A stretch of DNA of 64,000 bases. It comes from Brevundimonas sp. (GTDB lineage Bacteria > Pseudomonadota > Alphaproteobacteria > Caulobacterales > Caulobacteraceae). The stretch covers positions 124,001 to 188,000 of the forward strand of contig NZ_JAQSDK010000014.1 of the NCBI RefSeq assembly GCF_029945885.1, given 5' to 3'. A program made the position numbers and the translations under genes. Shown here piece by piece: positions 37,154 through 46,542 of the stretch. Below the pieces are notes generated by a model, which had not been told where the DNA came from, made no database searches, and was given only the letters and a program-made list of their open reading frames with translations. The first letter of the stretch is position 1. Every line of letters begins with the position of its first letter.

Positions 37154-37928
37154 TCATCCGTCCAACGGGGCCCAGCAGGCCTCGCCCTCCTACCGGCTGC
37201 CGGCTCTGGATACGGACTTCCTGCTCAGTGACTCCATGCGGGGCGTGCGCTTCCAGCTGGAGTTCGCCAAGGCCGACCAGGCGCTGCGGGCCTGGGGCGT
37301 CCGCTCGACCATCGTGGTGTTCGGCAGTGCCCGGGTGCGCGAGGACGGACCTCCCGATCACGCCCGCTGGTATGCCGAGGCGCGCCGCTTCGGGGCTGTC
37401 GCCTCGCAACTCGGCGGGGCCATGCGCGACATCGGCCAGGTCCGGGACAACGTCATCGCCACCGGCGGCGGGCCCGGCATCATGGCGGCCGCCAACCGCG
37501 GCGCGTCCGAGGTCGGGGCCCCTTCGATCGGCTTCAACATCACCCTGCCGCATGAGCAGGAACCCAACGCCTGGTCGACGCCGGACCTGACCTTCCGCTT
37601 CCACTATTTCGCCATGCGCAAGATGCATCTGGCCATGCGCGCCAATGCCCTGGTGATCTTTCCCGGCGGTTTCGGCACCTTTGACGAACTGTTCGAGATC
37701 CTGACCCTGCGCCAGACCGAAAAGTCGCCGCCGATCCCGGTGGTCCTGGTCGACGAGGCGCACTGGCGGTCGGTCGTCGGCTTTGAGACCCTCGTCGCCA
37801 ATGACCTGATTGCGGCTTCGGATCTCAACCTGTTTCGCTTCGCGGAAACCGCTGAAGAGACCTGGCAGGCGCTGCTGGACGGCGGGCTCAAGCCGCATCC
37901 GCCGTCCGACTACGCCCCGGTGCCCTGA
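37146..37928 (+). CDS. LOG-family (TIGR00730-like) nucleotide phosphoribohydrolase
   Basis: 260 residues. The LOG signature PGGFGTFDELFEILTL is at about 170-185, and VVFGSARVREDGP near 57 is the nucleotide-binding Rossmann element. LOG proteins release the base from 5'-nucleoside monophosphates, in plants cytokinin-activating; in bacteria the substrates include AMP and others. The long N-terminus (about 45 extra residues) differs from short LOG proteins and resembles the PpnN branch. It is the last gene of the coupled operon. Confidence 0.88.
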   Translation: MTDHPSNGAQQASPSYRLPALDTDFLLSDSMRGVRFQLEFAKADQALRAWGVRSTIVVFGSARVREDGPPDHARWYAEARRFGAVASQLGGAMRDIGQVRDNVIATGGGPGIMAAANRGASEVGAPSIGFNITLPHEQEPNAWSTPDLTFRFHYFAMRKMHLAMRANALVIFPGGFGTFDELFEILTLRQTEKSPPIPVVLVDEAHWRSVVGFETLVANDLIAASDLNLFRFAETAEETWQALLDGGLKPHPPSDYAPVP

Positions 37929-37949
37929 GGCACCGGGAGGAGGCGTTTT

Positions 37950-40900
37950 CTAGAGGTTGAGCAGGGCCGGGTCGCCGCCCTGGGCCGCGATATTGACGCT
38001 GATCGCCTGTTCCGAGGCGTAGCGGATCAGGCTGTTGGGGCCGCCGGCCTTGGGTCCGGTGCCCGACAGGCCCTCGCCGCCGAACGGCTGGACCCCGACC
38101 ACGGCCCCGGTGATGCTGCGGTTCACATAGACATTGCCCGCCGGCACCAGCCGGATCACATCCTCGGCGAAGGCCTCGATACGGCTGTGCACGCCCAGGG
38201 TCAGGCCGAAGCCGCGCCCGGCCAGCTTGCCGGCCACCGTCATCAGGTCGTCGGGGTCATAGCGATAGATGTGCAGGATCGGGCCGAACACCTCGGCCTC
38301 GAGGAAGTCGGGCGTCGGGATCTCGGCGATGGTCGGGGCGAAATAGTCGCCCGTGCCGTGACCGGTATTGGCGGTCCCGGCGATCTCGGCCCGGGCCAGG
38401 ATCGTGGCCTCCTTTTCGAGACGGACCAGATGGGCCTCGAGGATGCCGCGCGACTCGGCGTCGATGACCGGGCCGATGTCGGTGGCCGGGTCGGCCGGAT
38501 CGCCGACCACCAGGGTCGCCAGCGCGCCCTTCAGCCCCTCGATCAGACCCTTGGCCGAGTCCTTGGGCACATAGAGGATGCGCAGGGCCGAACAGCGCTG
38601 GCCGGCGCTGCCGAAGGCCGAGTTGATCACGTCGTCCAGCACCTGTTCGCGCAGGGCGGAGGTGTCGACGAACATGGCGTTCAGCCCGCCCGTCTCGGCG
38701 ATGAAGGGGATGATGGCCCCGGGGCGGTTGGCCAGGGCGATGTTGATGGCCCGGGCCGTGTTGGTCCCGCCGGTGAAGGCGATGCCGTCGATGCCCGGAT
38801 GGTTGACCAGGGCCGCGCCCACGGTCTCGCCGCGGCCGGGGACCAGGGCGATCAGCTCGGGCTGCAGCCCGGCCTTCAGGAACAGGCGCACGGCCTCGGC
38901 CGCGACCAGCGGCGTCTGTTCGGCGGGCTTGGCCAGAACAGCGTTGCCGGCGGCCAGGGCGGCGGCGATCTGGCCGGTGAAGATGGCCAGCGGGAAATTC
39001 CACGGGCTGATACAGGCGAACACGCCGCGGCCGTGCAACATCAGCTGGTTGGTCTCGCCGACCGGCCCGGTCAGGACCTCGGGTCCGGCGAACTGGGTCT
39101 CGGCCAGCATGGCGTAGTAGCGGCAGAAGTCGGCGGCCTCGCGCACCTCGGCGACGCCGTCGTTCAGTGTCTTGCCGGCCTCGCGTGCCAGCAGGGCGAC
39201 GAACCGGTCCATGTCGGCCTCGAGGGCATCGGCCATGTTGCGCAGCACGACGGCCCGCGCCGCCCCGCCGGCCCGGTCCCAGACGATATGGGCGCGCGCG
39301 CCCAGTTCGATGGCCTGGTGAATCTCGGTGTCGGTGGCTTCGGACACATAGCCGAGCACGCTGTTGCGGTCCGACGGGCTGATCACATCGCTCGGGTTTT
39401 CACCGGCGCGCAGCACGCCGCTGATGATCGGGCCCGAGTTGAGTTTCTCGCGGTCGATCAGCTCCAGGGCCACGGCGTGGCGCTCGCGTTCCTCGACCTG
39501 GGAATAGTCGCGGCCGAGGGAGTTCAGACGATTTCCGTACATATGCTGGGGGACCGGAATTTTGGGGTGGGGACCGGGCTGGGCTTCCAGCACGGTGACG
39601 GGATCAAAGGCGACGGTGGTGGCGGGGACCCGCTCGTCGAGCAGGGCGTGAACGAAGGAGGAGTTGGCCCCGTTCTCGAGCAGGCGGCGCACCAGATAGG
39701 GCAGCAGCTCCTCATGCCCGCCGACGGGGGCATAGGCGCGGATCGACATCGCCTCGTCGTTCCAGATCGCCTCGGCGGCGTCGTACAGGGGCTCGCCCAT
39801 GCCGTGCAGCCGCTGGAACTCGATCTTGACGTCGGCGGCCTTGGCCATCCGGTGGATGGCGGCCAGGGACACGGCGTTATGGGTGGCGAACTGGCCGTAC
39901 AGGTGCGGCGCGGCGTCGATGATGGCGCGGGCGCAGACCAGATAGTTGACGTCGGTGGCCACCTTGGTGGTGAAGACCGGATAGTCGGGACGGCCGGCGA
40001 CCTGGGCCCGTTTGATCTCGGTGTCCCAATAGGCCCCCTTGACCAGCCGGACCATCAGCCTGCGGCCCGACTGTTCGGCCAGGGCGGTGACCCGGGCGAT
40101 GACCTCGGGGGCGCGCTTCTGATAGGCCTGAACCGCCAGGCCCAGCCCCTTCCACTCGCCCAGGTCGGGGTCGTTGGCCAGCCGGTCCAGCAGTTTCAGC
40201 GACAGGGCCAGCCGGTCGGCCTCCTCCGCGTCCATGCAGAAATTGATGTCGTATTTCGCCGCGATCAGGGCCAGCCGCTTCACCCGCGGGTACAGTTCGT
40301 CCCAGACCCGGGGTTCCTGGGTCGCCTCATAGCGCGGGCACAGGGCCGACAGCTTGACCGAGACCCCGTGGCCGGTCTGCGGCCCGCGCATGCCCTCGGT
40401 GTCGCGCCGCACCTGGCCGACGGCCTCGATGGCCTTGGCGTAGACGACCTCATAGCGGGCCGCGTCCTCACTGGTGCGGGCACCCTCGCCCAGCATGTCG
40501 AAACTGCACAGCCAGCCCTCGCGGGCCGAGCGCTTCAGCGCCCCCTTGATGGTGCGGCCGACGACGAACTGCTCGCCCATCATCCGCACCGCCGCGGCCA
40601 CGGCCTGGCGGATCACCGGCTCGCCGATCCGGCCCGCGACCCGGCGCAGGAAGCTGGGCAGGTCGCGCTTGGCGTCCTCGTCGACCTCGACCAGCTTGCC
40701 GGTCAGCATCAGCCCCCAGGTCGAGGCATTGACGAACAGGCTCTCGGACTGGCCCAGATGTTTGGCCCAGTCGGCCGAACGGATCTTTTCCGAAATCAGC
40801 CGGTCGCGCGTCTCCTCGTCGGGGATCCGCAGCAGGGCCTCGGCCATACACATCAGGGCCAGACCCTCGCGGGTGCCCAGCGAAAACTCCTGCAGGAAGC

Positions 40901-41105
40901 TCTCGACCACGCCCTGGCGATGGTTGTCCTTGCGGGCCCGCTCGACCAGTTCGACCGCCTCGGCCGCCACAGTCTGGCGCTCGGCCGGCGTCAGAGGCAC
41001 CTGGGCCAGCAGCTCGGTCACGACCTCATGCTCGTTGCGAAACTTGCCGCGATCAATCTCGTCCCAGTGGGCGAGGCTCGAGGGCGAAAACGCGGCAGCC
41101 GTCAT
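37950..41105 (-). CDS. putA: bifunctional proline dehydrogenase/P5C dehydrogenase PutA
   Basis: 1051 residues. The N-terminal half is FAD-dependent proline dehydrogenase (beta/alpha barrel, MVRLVKGAYWDTEIKRAQ near 347 and the RLHGMGEPLY block near 460), and the C-terminal half is aldehyde dehydrogenase: ISPWNFPLAIFTGQIAAALA, SAFGSAGQRCSALR with the catalytic Cys. There is no ribbon-helix-helix domain at the start, so this PutA does not regulate its own gene, as expected for alphaproteobacteria. It converts proline to glutamate, passing electrons to the quinone pool. It is a lone gene with convergent LOG. Confidence 0.96.
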   Translation of the reverse strand: MTAAAFSPSSLAHWDEIDRGKFRNEHEVVTELLAQVPLTPAERQTVAAEAVELVERARKDNHRQGVVESFLQEFSLGTREGLALMCMAEALLRIPDEETRDRLISEKIRSADWAKHLGQSESLFVNASTWGLMLTGKLVEVDEDAKRDLPSFLRRVAGRIGEPVIRQAVAAAVRMMGEQFVVGRTIKGALKRSAREGWLCSFDMLGEGARTSEDAARYEVVYAKAIEAVGQVRRDTEGMRGPQTGHGVSVKLSALCPRYEATQEPRVWDELYPRVKRLALIAAKYDINFCMDAEEADRLALSLKLLDRLANDPDLGEWKGLGLAVQAYQKRAPEVIARVTALAEQSGRRLMVRLVKGAYWDTEIKRAQVAGRPDYPVFTTKVATDVNYLVCARAIIDAAPHLYGQFATHNAVSLAAIHRMAKAADVKIEFQRLHGMGEPLYDAAEAIWNDEAMSIRAYAPVGGHEELLPYLVRRLLENGANSSFVHALLDERVPATTVAFDPVTVLEAQPGPHPKIPVPQHMYGNRLNSLGRDYSQVEERERHAVALELIDREKLNSGPIISGVLRAGENPSDVISPSDRNSVLGYVSEATDTEIHQAIELGARAHIVWDRAGGAARAVVLRNMADALEADMDRFVALLAREAGKTLNDGVAEVREAADFCRYYAMLAETQFAGPEVLTGPVGETNQLMLHGRGVFACISPWNFPLAIFTGQIAAALAAGNAVLAKPAEQTPLVAAEAVRLFLKAGLQPELIALVPGRGETVGAALVNHPGIDGIAFTGGTNTARAINIALANRPGAIIPFIAETGGLNAMFVDTSALREQVLDDVINSAFGSAGQRCSALRILYVPKDSAKGLIEGLKGALATLVVGDPADPATDIGPVIDAESRGILEAHLVRLEKEATILARAEIAGTANTGHGTGDYFAPTIAEIPTPDFLEAEVFGPILHIYRYDPDDLMTVAGKLAGRGFGLTLGVHSRIEAFAEDVIRLVPAGNVYVNRSITGAVVGVQPFGGEGLSGTGPKAGGPNSLIRYASEQAISVNIAAQGGDPALLNL

Positions 41106-41125
41106 GCAAACAGAATCCAGAATTT

Positions 41126-41150
41126 GGGGGCAGGGTGTCTGACCCTGCCG
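41126..41150. repeat. small hairpin in the divergent putA/thioesterase promoter region
   Basis: GGCAGGG (41129-41135) pairs with CCCTGCC (41143-41149) over a 7-base loop. The rest of 41106-41287 has no gene. It may be a cryptic repetitive element; no function seen. Confidence 0.45.
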
Positions 41151-41287
41151 AATGTGAGGGTGCTAGTGAACCCGTATGGCGAAATTCGTTCGGATCGGGG
41201 TACCATCTTCCAGCGAGTGGGACAAAGGCGCTGCGGCTACGCAATGACCCGGAACCGAGCCTCCCCGCCAGACAGGAACCCTTTGTC

Positions 41288-41695
41288 GTGACCGATCCCG
41301 CCGCCGTCCCTGCCCGCCCGGAAGGCGAACCCGTCGGTCGCGTCATCGCCATGCCGGCCGACACCAATCCCGAGGGCGACATCTTCGGCGGCTGGCTGCT
41401 GGCCCATATGGATCTGTGCGGCGCGACCCCGGCCTTCGAGCGCGCCCAGGGCCGCTGTGCCACCATCGCCGTCGACGGCATGGTCTTCCTGCAGCCGGTC
41501 TCGGTCGGCGATGAGGTCAGTATCTATGCCCGGGTCATCCACACCGGCCGAACCTCGGTGCGGGTCAAGGTCGAGGCCTGGAAGCGGGCCCGGGGCCAGC
41601 ATCTGGCCGAGTCGGTTCGGGTCACCGACGGTGTTTTCACCTATGTGGCCATCGGCGAGGATCGAAAACCGCGCCCCCTGCCGGCCGAGGACTGA
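41288..41695 (+). CDS. YciA-type hotdog acyl-CoA thioesterase
   Basis: 135 residues from GTG 41288, with AGGAA before it. The core is a hotdog fold: PADTNPEGDIFGGWLLAHMD (about 22-41), VDGMVFLQPVSVGDEVSIYA (about 59-78), the catalytic Asp in the first stretch. It hydrolyses acyl-CoAs; YciA prefers short and medium chains. An upstream in-frame extension from 41135 is read through promoter DNA and is rejected. It faces away from putA. Confidence 0.88.
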   Translation: MTDPAAVPARPEGEPVGRVIAMPADTNPEGDIFGGWLLAHMDLCGATPAFERAQGRCATIAVDGMVFLQPVSVGDEVSIYARVIHTGRTSVRVKVEAWKRARGQHLAESVRVTDGVFTYVAIGEDRKPRPLPAED

Positions 41696-41761
41696 CGCGT
41701 CGGGATCCGCCTCGAGGCGTGAAATCTTGACCTTTGGCCCCGCGCGACCTACCTGCAGGGC

Positions 41762-42340
41762 ATGGCCATCCGTCGCATCCTCGCCGTCGATAACGCTGCC
41801 GACACGGCAGTGCTCAAGCAGATTTCCGCCCCCGTGGCCGAGGTCGACTCCGACGTGCGCGCCCTGATGGATGACATGCTCGAGACCATGTACGCGGCAC
41901 CGGGCATCGGCCTGGCCGCCGTTCAGGTGGGCGACGCCCGCCGTGTCATCGTCATGGATCTGGGCGACCGGGCTCATGCCGGCGAGACCGAGGCCCCCGA
42001 ACCGGTTGAGGGCGAGGACGAGGATCTGTCGCGCCGCAATCCGCGCTTCTTCGTCAATCCCGAGATCCTCTGGGCCTCGGACGAGATCTACGCCTACGAA
42101 GAGGGCTGCCTGTCGGTGCCCGAATATTTCGACGAGGTCGAACGCCCCGGCAAGGTGCGGATCCGCTACCTCGACTATGACGGCAAGTCGGTCGAGGAAG
42201 AGGTCGAGGGTCTGTTCGCCGTCTGCATCCAGCACGAGATGGATCACCTCGAGGGCGTGCTGTTCATCGACCACCTGTCGCGCCTGAGACGCGAACGGGC
42301 CGTGGCCAAGGTCAAGAAACTGGCGCGGATGGCCGCCTGA
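41762..42340 (+). CDS. def: peptide deformylase
   Basis: 192 residues, removes the formyl group from nascent N-formylmethionine. All three motifs are intact: [10 protein letters not shown] (about 48), EGCLSVP (about 116; metal Cys) and QHEMDHLEG (about 158; metal His and catalytic Glu). An insertion of about 20 acidic residues ([20 protein letters not shown]) lies between the first and second motif and is typical of alphaproteobacteria. Its stop overlaps the next gene's ATG, and fmt and truA follow, so all belong to one unit of translation-start maturation. Confidence 0.95.
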   Translation: MAIRRILAVDNAADTAVLKQISAPVAEVDSDVRALMDDMLETMYAAPGIGLAAVQVGDARRVIVMDLGDRAHAGETEAPEPVEGEDEDLSRRNPRFFVNPEILWASDEIYAYEEGCLSVPEYFDEVERPGKVRIRYLDYDGKSVEEEVEGLFAVCIQHEMDHLEGVLFIDHLSRLRRERAVAKVKKLARMAA

Positions 42341-42564
42341 TGGCCCGTCGCGGCGGAAAATCCCGGATCATCGATCCCGCCGGTCGCCGACGTCTGACCC
42401 GGTCCGAGAAGGTCGGGATCGGCAGTGTCGTGACCCTGGTCGGGGTCGGTCTGCTGGGCCTGGCCGCCGGCCTGCTGCTGGACCGGATGCTCAATTTCGA
42501 CTCTGCCCTCGACGTCGGTGGCGAGTGGGACGAGGGCGGCGGCGTCGACACACGCTGGCAGTAG
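42340..42564 (+). CDS. 74-residue single-pass membrane protein
   Basis: One hydrophobic helix, VVTLVGVGLLGLAAGLLLD (about residues 30-49), after a basic N-terminus (RRGGKSR, GRRRLTRSEK), and an acidic C-terminus. The charge pattern places the N-terminus in the cytoplasm. Coupled to def by a one-base overlap, and 27 bp before fmt. Function unknown; no family recognised. The position between def and fmt is not usual in E. coli but occurs in Caulobacterales-like operons. Confidence 0.75.
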   Translation: MARRGGKSRIIDPAGRRRLTRSEKVGIGSVVTLVGVGLLGLAAGLLLDRMLNFDSALDVGGEWDEGGGVDTRWQ

Positions 42565-42590
42565 GCCGCAACCCCGGCTAAAGGCGGGTC

Positions 42591-43544
42591 ATGCGCCTCG
42601 CCTTCATGGGTACCCCCGAATTCGCCGTGCCGTCCCTGGCCGAGATCATTGCCTCCGGCCATGAGGTCGTGGGCGTCTGGTCCCAGCCGCCCCGTCCGCG
42701 GGGGCGCGGCCAGAAATTGACCCCGTCCCCGGTCCAGGCCTTCGCCGAGGTCATGGGCCTGCCGGTGTTCACGCCGGAGTCGATGAAATCGCCCGAGGCC
42801 ATCGCCGAATTCCAGGCCCTGGGCCTCGATGCCGCCTGCGTCGTCGCCTATGGCCAGATTCTCAAGCCCGCGGTGCTCGAGGCCCCGCGGCTGGGCTGTT
42901 TCAACCTGCATGGCTCCCTGCTGCCGCGCTGGCGCGGGGCCGCCCCGATCCAGCGCGCCATCATGGCCGGCGACGCGGAGACCGGCGTCCAGATCATGCG
43001 TATGTCCGAGGGGCTGGACGAGGGCGACGTCCTGCTGTCCGAGACCCTGGCCATCCGGCCCGACGACACCGCCGCCACCCTGTCCGAGCGCATGGCCACG
43101 GTCGGGGCGGGGCTGTGGCCGCGCGCCCTGGGGGCCATCGAACGCGGCGGCGTCACCACGCCGCAGGTCGGCGAGCCCACCTATGCGAAGAAGATCACCC
43201 CGGCCGAGGCGCGGATCGACTGGTCGCGGCCGGCCGCCGCGGTCGACGCCCATATCCGCGGCCTGTCCCCCTTTCCCGGGGCCTGGTTCCTCGCTCCCGG
43301 CCCCGACGGCCCGGTGCGGGTCAAGGTGCTGATGTCGGCCCCGTCTGCGGGCACGGGTGAACCCGGCACCGTGCTCGATGACGGCCTCAGCGTCGCCTGC
43401 GCCGACGGCGCGGTCCGGCTGTTGCGGGTGCAGCGCGAGGGCAGGGCCGCCCAGGCCCCCGACGAATTCCTGCGCGGCTTCGCCCTGCCGGCCGGCAGTG
43501 TGTTGTCGCCCTCGGACAGCGAGCCGCAGCGCGGCGAGCGATAG
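42591..43544 (+). CDS. fmt: methionyl-tRNA formyltransferase
   Basis: 317 residues. The formyl-transferase signature is present: [14 protein letters not shown] (about 4-17), then [20 protein letters not shown] (about 105-124), which contains the catalytic Asn-His pair, and [14 protein letters not shown]. It formylates initiator Met-tRNA. Part of the def-fmt-truA unit. The C-terminal binding domain is complete. Confidence 0.96.
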   Translation: MRLAFMGTPEFAVPSLAEIIASGHEVVGVWSQPPRPRGRGQKLTPSPVQAFAEVMGLPVFTPESMKSPEAIAEFQALGLDAACVVAYGQILKPAVLEAPRLGCFNLHGSLLPRWRGAAPIQRAIMAGDAETGVQIMRMSEGLDEGDVLLSETLAIRPDDTAATLSERMATVGAGLWPRALGAIERGGVTTPQVGEPTYAKKITPAEARIDWSRPAAAVDAHIRGLSPFPGAWFLAPGPDGPVRVKVLMSAPSAGTGEPGTVLDDGLSVACADGAVRLLRVQREGRAAQAPDEFLRGFALPAGSVLSPSDSEPQRGER

Positions 43545-43554
43545 GGTAACCAGA

Positions 43555-44319
43555 ATGCCCCGCTACCGGCTGACCATCGAATATGACGGCCGCGCCTATC
43601 ACGGCTTCCAGGCCCAGGACGGCCTGCCGACAGTCCAGGGGGCGATCGAGACGGCGGTCACCGCCTTCTGCGGCCAGACGGTTCGGCTCGTCGCGGCGGG
43701 GCGCACCGACACCGGCGTCCACGCCACCGGCCAGGTCATCCATATCGACCTCGACAAGGCCTGGCCCGCGCGGACGGTGATGAATGCCCTCAACGCCCAT
43801 CTGATGAGCGAGGCCGTGGCCATGCTGGACTGCGTGGTGGTTGACGACGACTGGCACGCGCGCTTCTCGGCCACCGGCCGCCGCTACCTGTTTCGCCTGC
43901 TGAACCGCCCGGCCCCGCCGGCGCTGGACGCGGGCCGGGTCTGGCATGTGAAGAAGCCGCTGGATGCCGACCGGATGCAGGCGGCGGCCCTGACCCTGGT
44001 CGGGCGGCACGACTTCACCACCTTCCGCGACATCAACTGTCAGGCCAGGTCGCCGCTGCGCACCCTCGACCTCGCCCGGGTGACCCGGGTCGAGGATGAG
44101 ATCCATCTGGAGTTCGCGGCCCGCAGCTTCCTGCACAGCCAGGTGCGCTCGATGACCGGGACCCTGGTCCAGGTCGGGCTAGGGCGCTGGAGCGTTGAGG
44201 ATGTCGCCGCCGCCCTGGCCGCCCGTGACCGGGCCGCCTGCGGTCCCGTAGCCCCGCCCGACGGTCTGTATCTGACCGGGGTCGCCTATGATCCACTGCC
44301 TCCGGCCCCGCCCGCATAG
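43555..44319 (+). CDS. truA: tRNA pseudouridine synthase TruA
   Basis: 254 residues from ATG 43555, ten bases past the fmt stop. Converts uridines 38-40 of the anticodon arm to pseudouridine. The catalytic Asp is in AAGRTDTGVHATGQV (about 51). The RLTIEYDGRAYHGFQAQ start is the family's. Longer readings from 43357 overlap fmt's coding sequence and are rejected. Confidence 0.96.
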   Translation: MPRYRLTIEYDGRAYHGFQAQDGLPTVQGAIETAVTAFCGQTVRLVAAGRTDTGVHATGQVIHIDLDKAWPARTVMNALNAHLMSEAVAMLDCVVVDDDWHARFSATGRRYLFRLLNRPAPPALDAGRVWHVKKPLDADRMQAAALTLVGRHDFTTFRDINCQARSPLRTLDLARVTRVEDEIHLEFAARSFLHSQVRSMTGTLVQVGLGRWSVEDVAAALAARDRAACGPVAPPDGLYLTGVAYDPLPPAPPA

Positions 44320-44352
44320 CCAGAACCGGGGTCGATCTGCTAGCAGCGAGCC

Positions 44353-46011
44353 ATGACCCAAGCGCCCAACACCGCCGCCCGCCGTCTGGTCGAGACTCTC
44401 GTGATGAACGGGATCGACCGCGTCTTCTGTGTGCCCGGCGAAAGCTATCTGGCCGTGCTGGATGCTCTCGTCGATGTCCGCGACAGGATTCAGGTCATCG
44501 CCTGTCGCCACGAGGCCGGGGCCGCCAACATGGCCGAGGCCTGGGGCAAGCTGACCGGCAAGCCCGGCGTCTGCATGGTCACCCGCGGACCCGGCGCGAC
44601 CCATGCCGCGATCGGCGTCCACACCGCCCATCAGGACTCGACCCCGATGATCCTGTTCGTCGGTCAGGTGGCCCTGTCTGATCGCGGGCGCGGGGCCTTC
44701 CAGGAGGTCGACTATCGCGAGGTGTTCGGCGGCCTGGCCAAATGGGCCACCGAGATCGAGAGTCCGCAACGCACGGTCGAGATCGTCGAACGCGCCTTTG
44801 CCACCGCCCTGCAGGGCCGGATGGGACCGGTGGTCATCGCCCTGCCCGAGGACCTGCTGCATGCGGACGGCGGCCCGGCCCCGATCCGCCCGGTGGTCCC
44901 GGCCCGCGCCGGGCTCGACCCCGTCTTCGCCGAACAGGTCCGCGCCCGCCTCGCCGCTGCCGAACGACCGCTGCTGGTGCTGGGCGGATCGGGCTGGAGC
45001 GACGCCGCCACCGACGCCATCGGCGACTGGGCCGAGCGGCTGGGCCTGCCCGTCGCCCTGTCGTTCCGGCGCAAGGACCTGATCTCCAACGACCGTCCCA
45101 ACTATGCCGGCGACCTCGGCCTCGGCTGCAATCCGGCCCTGACCGCCCGGGCCAGGGCCGCCGACCTGATCCTGGCCATCGGCGCGCGGCTGGGCGAGAA
45201 TCCGACCCAGGGCTACACCCTGTTCACCCGCGAACAGACCGCCGAACGGCTGATCCACATCCATCCCGGGGCCGAGGAACTGGGCCGGGTCTGGACCCCG
45301 TCGCTCAGCGCCACCGCCGACAACTCCCTGGCGGCCCTGGCCCTGTCACAGATCGATCCGGGCCGGACCTGGAGCGATCAGGCCACCCAGGCCCACGCCG
45401 ACTATGAGACCTTCTCGACCCCGGTCACCGTCACCGGTGCGGTCAATATGTCCGAATGCATGACCCATCTGCGGTCGGTCCTGCCGGACGACGCCATCCT
45501 GACCAATGGGGCCGGTAATTTCGCCGCCTGGCTGCACCGCTTCCACCGCCACCGGGCGCGCCGCACCCAGCTGGCCCCGACCTCGGGGGCCATGGGCTAC
45601 GGCTTTCCCGCCGCGGTCGCCGCCAAGAGCGCCCACCCGGATCGCGACGTGATCTGCATCGCCGGCGACGGCGACTACATGATGACAGGCCAGGAGCTGG
45701 CCACGGCGGCCCAGTACGGCATCAATGTCGTCACCGTGATCGTCGACAACGGCACCTACGGCACCATCCGCATGCACCAGGAAGGCCACTATCCGGGGGC
45801 CGAACGGGTCATCGCCACCGACCTGAAGAACCCCGACTTCGTCAAATATGCCGAAGCCTTCGGAGCCTTCGGCATCCGCTGCGAGGCCTCCGCCGACTTC
45901 CCCGCCGCCCTGGCGGCGGCGCGGAACGCTGGCCGTCCGGCGATCGTTCATCTGGTGACCTCGGCCGAGGACATCGCACCGGGTCGGACCATCACGGACC
46001 TCAGGCGCTGA
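44353..46011 (+). CDS. ThDP-dependent enzyme, acetolactate synthase large-subunit type
   Basis: 552 residues. The N-terminal Glu that activates thiamine diphosphate is in CRHEAGAANMAEAWG (near residue 52); the ThDP/metal motif is AGDGDYMMTGQELATAAQYG to IVDNGTYG near 435-470. Length and order (PYR domain, central domain, PP domain) match acetolactate synthase-like and other TPP-binding proteins, but no small subunit follows, so it need not be IlvB. Substrate unknown; a family decarboxylase or carboligase role is as probable. It has a lone promoter 34 bp after truA. Confidence 0.87.
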   Translation: MTQAPNTAARRLVETLVMNGIDRVFCVPGESYLAVLDALVDVRDRIQVIACRHEAGAANMAEAWGKLTGKPGVCMVTRGPGATHAAIGVHTAHQDSTPMILFVGQVALSDRGRGAFQEVDYREVFGGLAKWATEIESPQRTVEIVERAFATALQGRMGPVVIALPEDLLHADGGPAPIRPVVPARAGLDPVFAEQVRARLAAAERPLLVLGGSGWSDAATDAIGDWAERLGLPVALSFRRKDLISNDRPNYAGDLGLGCNPALTARARAADLILAIGARLGENPTQGYTLFTREQTAERLIHIHPGAEELGRVWTPSLSATADNSLAALALSQIDPGRTWSDQATQAHADYETFSTPVTVTGAVNMSECMTHLRSVLPDDAILTNGAGNFAAWLHRFHRHRARRTQLAPTSGAMGYGFPAAVAAKSAHPDRDVICIAGDGDYMMTGQELATAAQYGINVVTVIVDNGTYGTIRMHQEGHYPGAERVIATDLKNPDFVKYAEAFGAFGIRCEASADFPAALAAARNAGRPAIVHLVTSAEDIAPGRTITDLRR

Positions 46012-46022
46012 CCGGAGCCGCC

Positions 46023-46475
46023 ATGCGCCGTTCGCCCGCCGCCCTGATCGCCCTGCTGCTGGCCGGCTGCGCCGCCACCGCCCCGATGCCGGATCCGGCC
46101 GGACCGGTGGTGGGCAGCGGCGACGACTGTGCCGTCATCGCCGCCGTCGCCCGCGAACACTATGGGTTCAACAGCACCGACACCCTGCCGCCGCCGCTGT
46201 GGCTGGACGACGAGGGTCGCGCCTGGGCCCCGCGCTGCGACTGGGCCCGCTATGGTCTCAGCTTCCCGGAAATCCACGACCCCGCCCGGACCCCGCCCTC
46301 CGGCCAGCCGCTGCGCTGGGTCCAGTTCAAACAGCCCCGCTATGACGGTCAGGGCGCGCTGGTCGACAGCGCCATCATGCACGGCCCGCTGGCCGGCAAC
46401 GGTATCCAGTGCCGGGTTCGCTCCGGTTTTGCCGGCTGGACCGTCAGCGACTGCCGCATCACCTGGGTCAACTAG
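46023..46475 (+). CDS. lipoprotein of unknown function
   Basis: 150 residues. A signal peptide ends in LLAGC (residue about 16), so it is lipidated. The mature part is beta-rich with a DDCAVIAAVAREHYGF helix and several cysteines (DDCAV, CDWARYG, QCRVRSG, DCRITW), which may form disulfides outside the cytoplasm. It follows the ThDP-enzyme gene by 11 bp and may be on its transcript. No family recognised. Confidence 0.72.
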   Translation: MRRSPAALIALLLAGCAATAPMPDPAGPVVGSGDDCAVIAAVAREHYGFNSTDTLPPPLWLDDEGRAWAPRCDWARYGLSFPEIHDPARTPPSGQPLRWVQFKQPRYDGQGALVDSAIMHGPLAGNGIQCRVRSGFAGWTVSDCRITWVN

Positions 46476-46542
46476 ACCCGGTTGGGGGTTGCGCCGGCCG
46501 GGCCCAGCACAGAAGGTCGCCCCCTGTTTTACCGGGGGGCCC

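Noticed and set aside
38187-41291. A 1034-residue plus-strand frame opposite putA
   Set aside because: Same reason: antisense of a long GC-rich gene.
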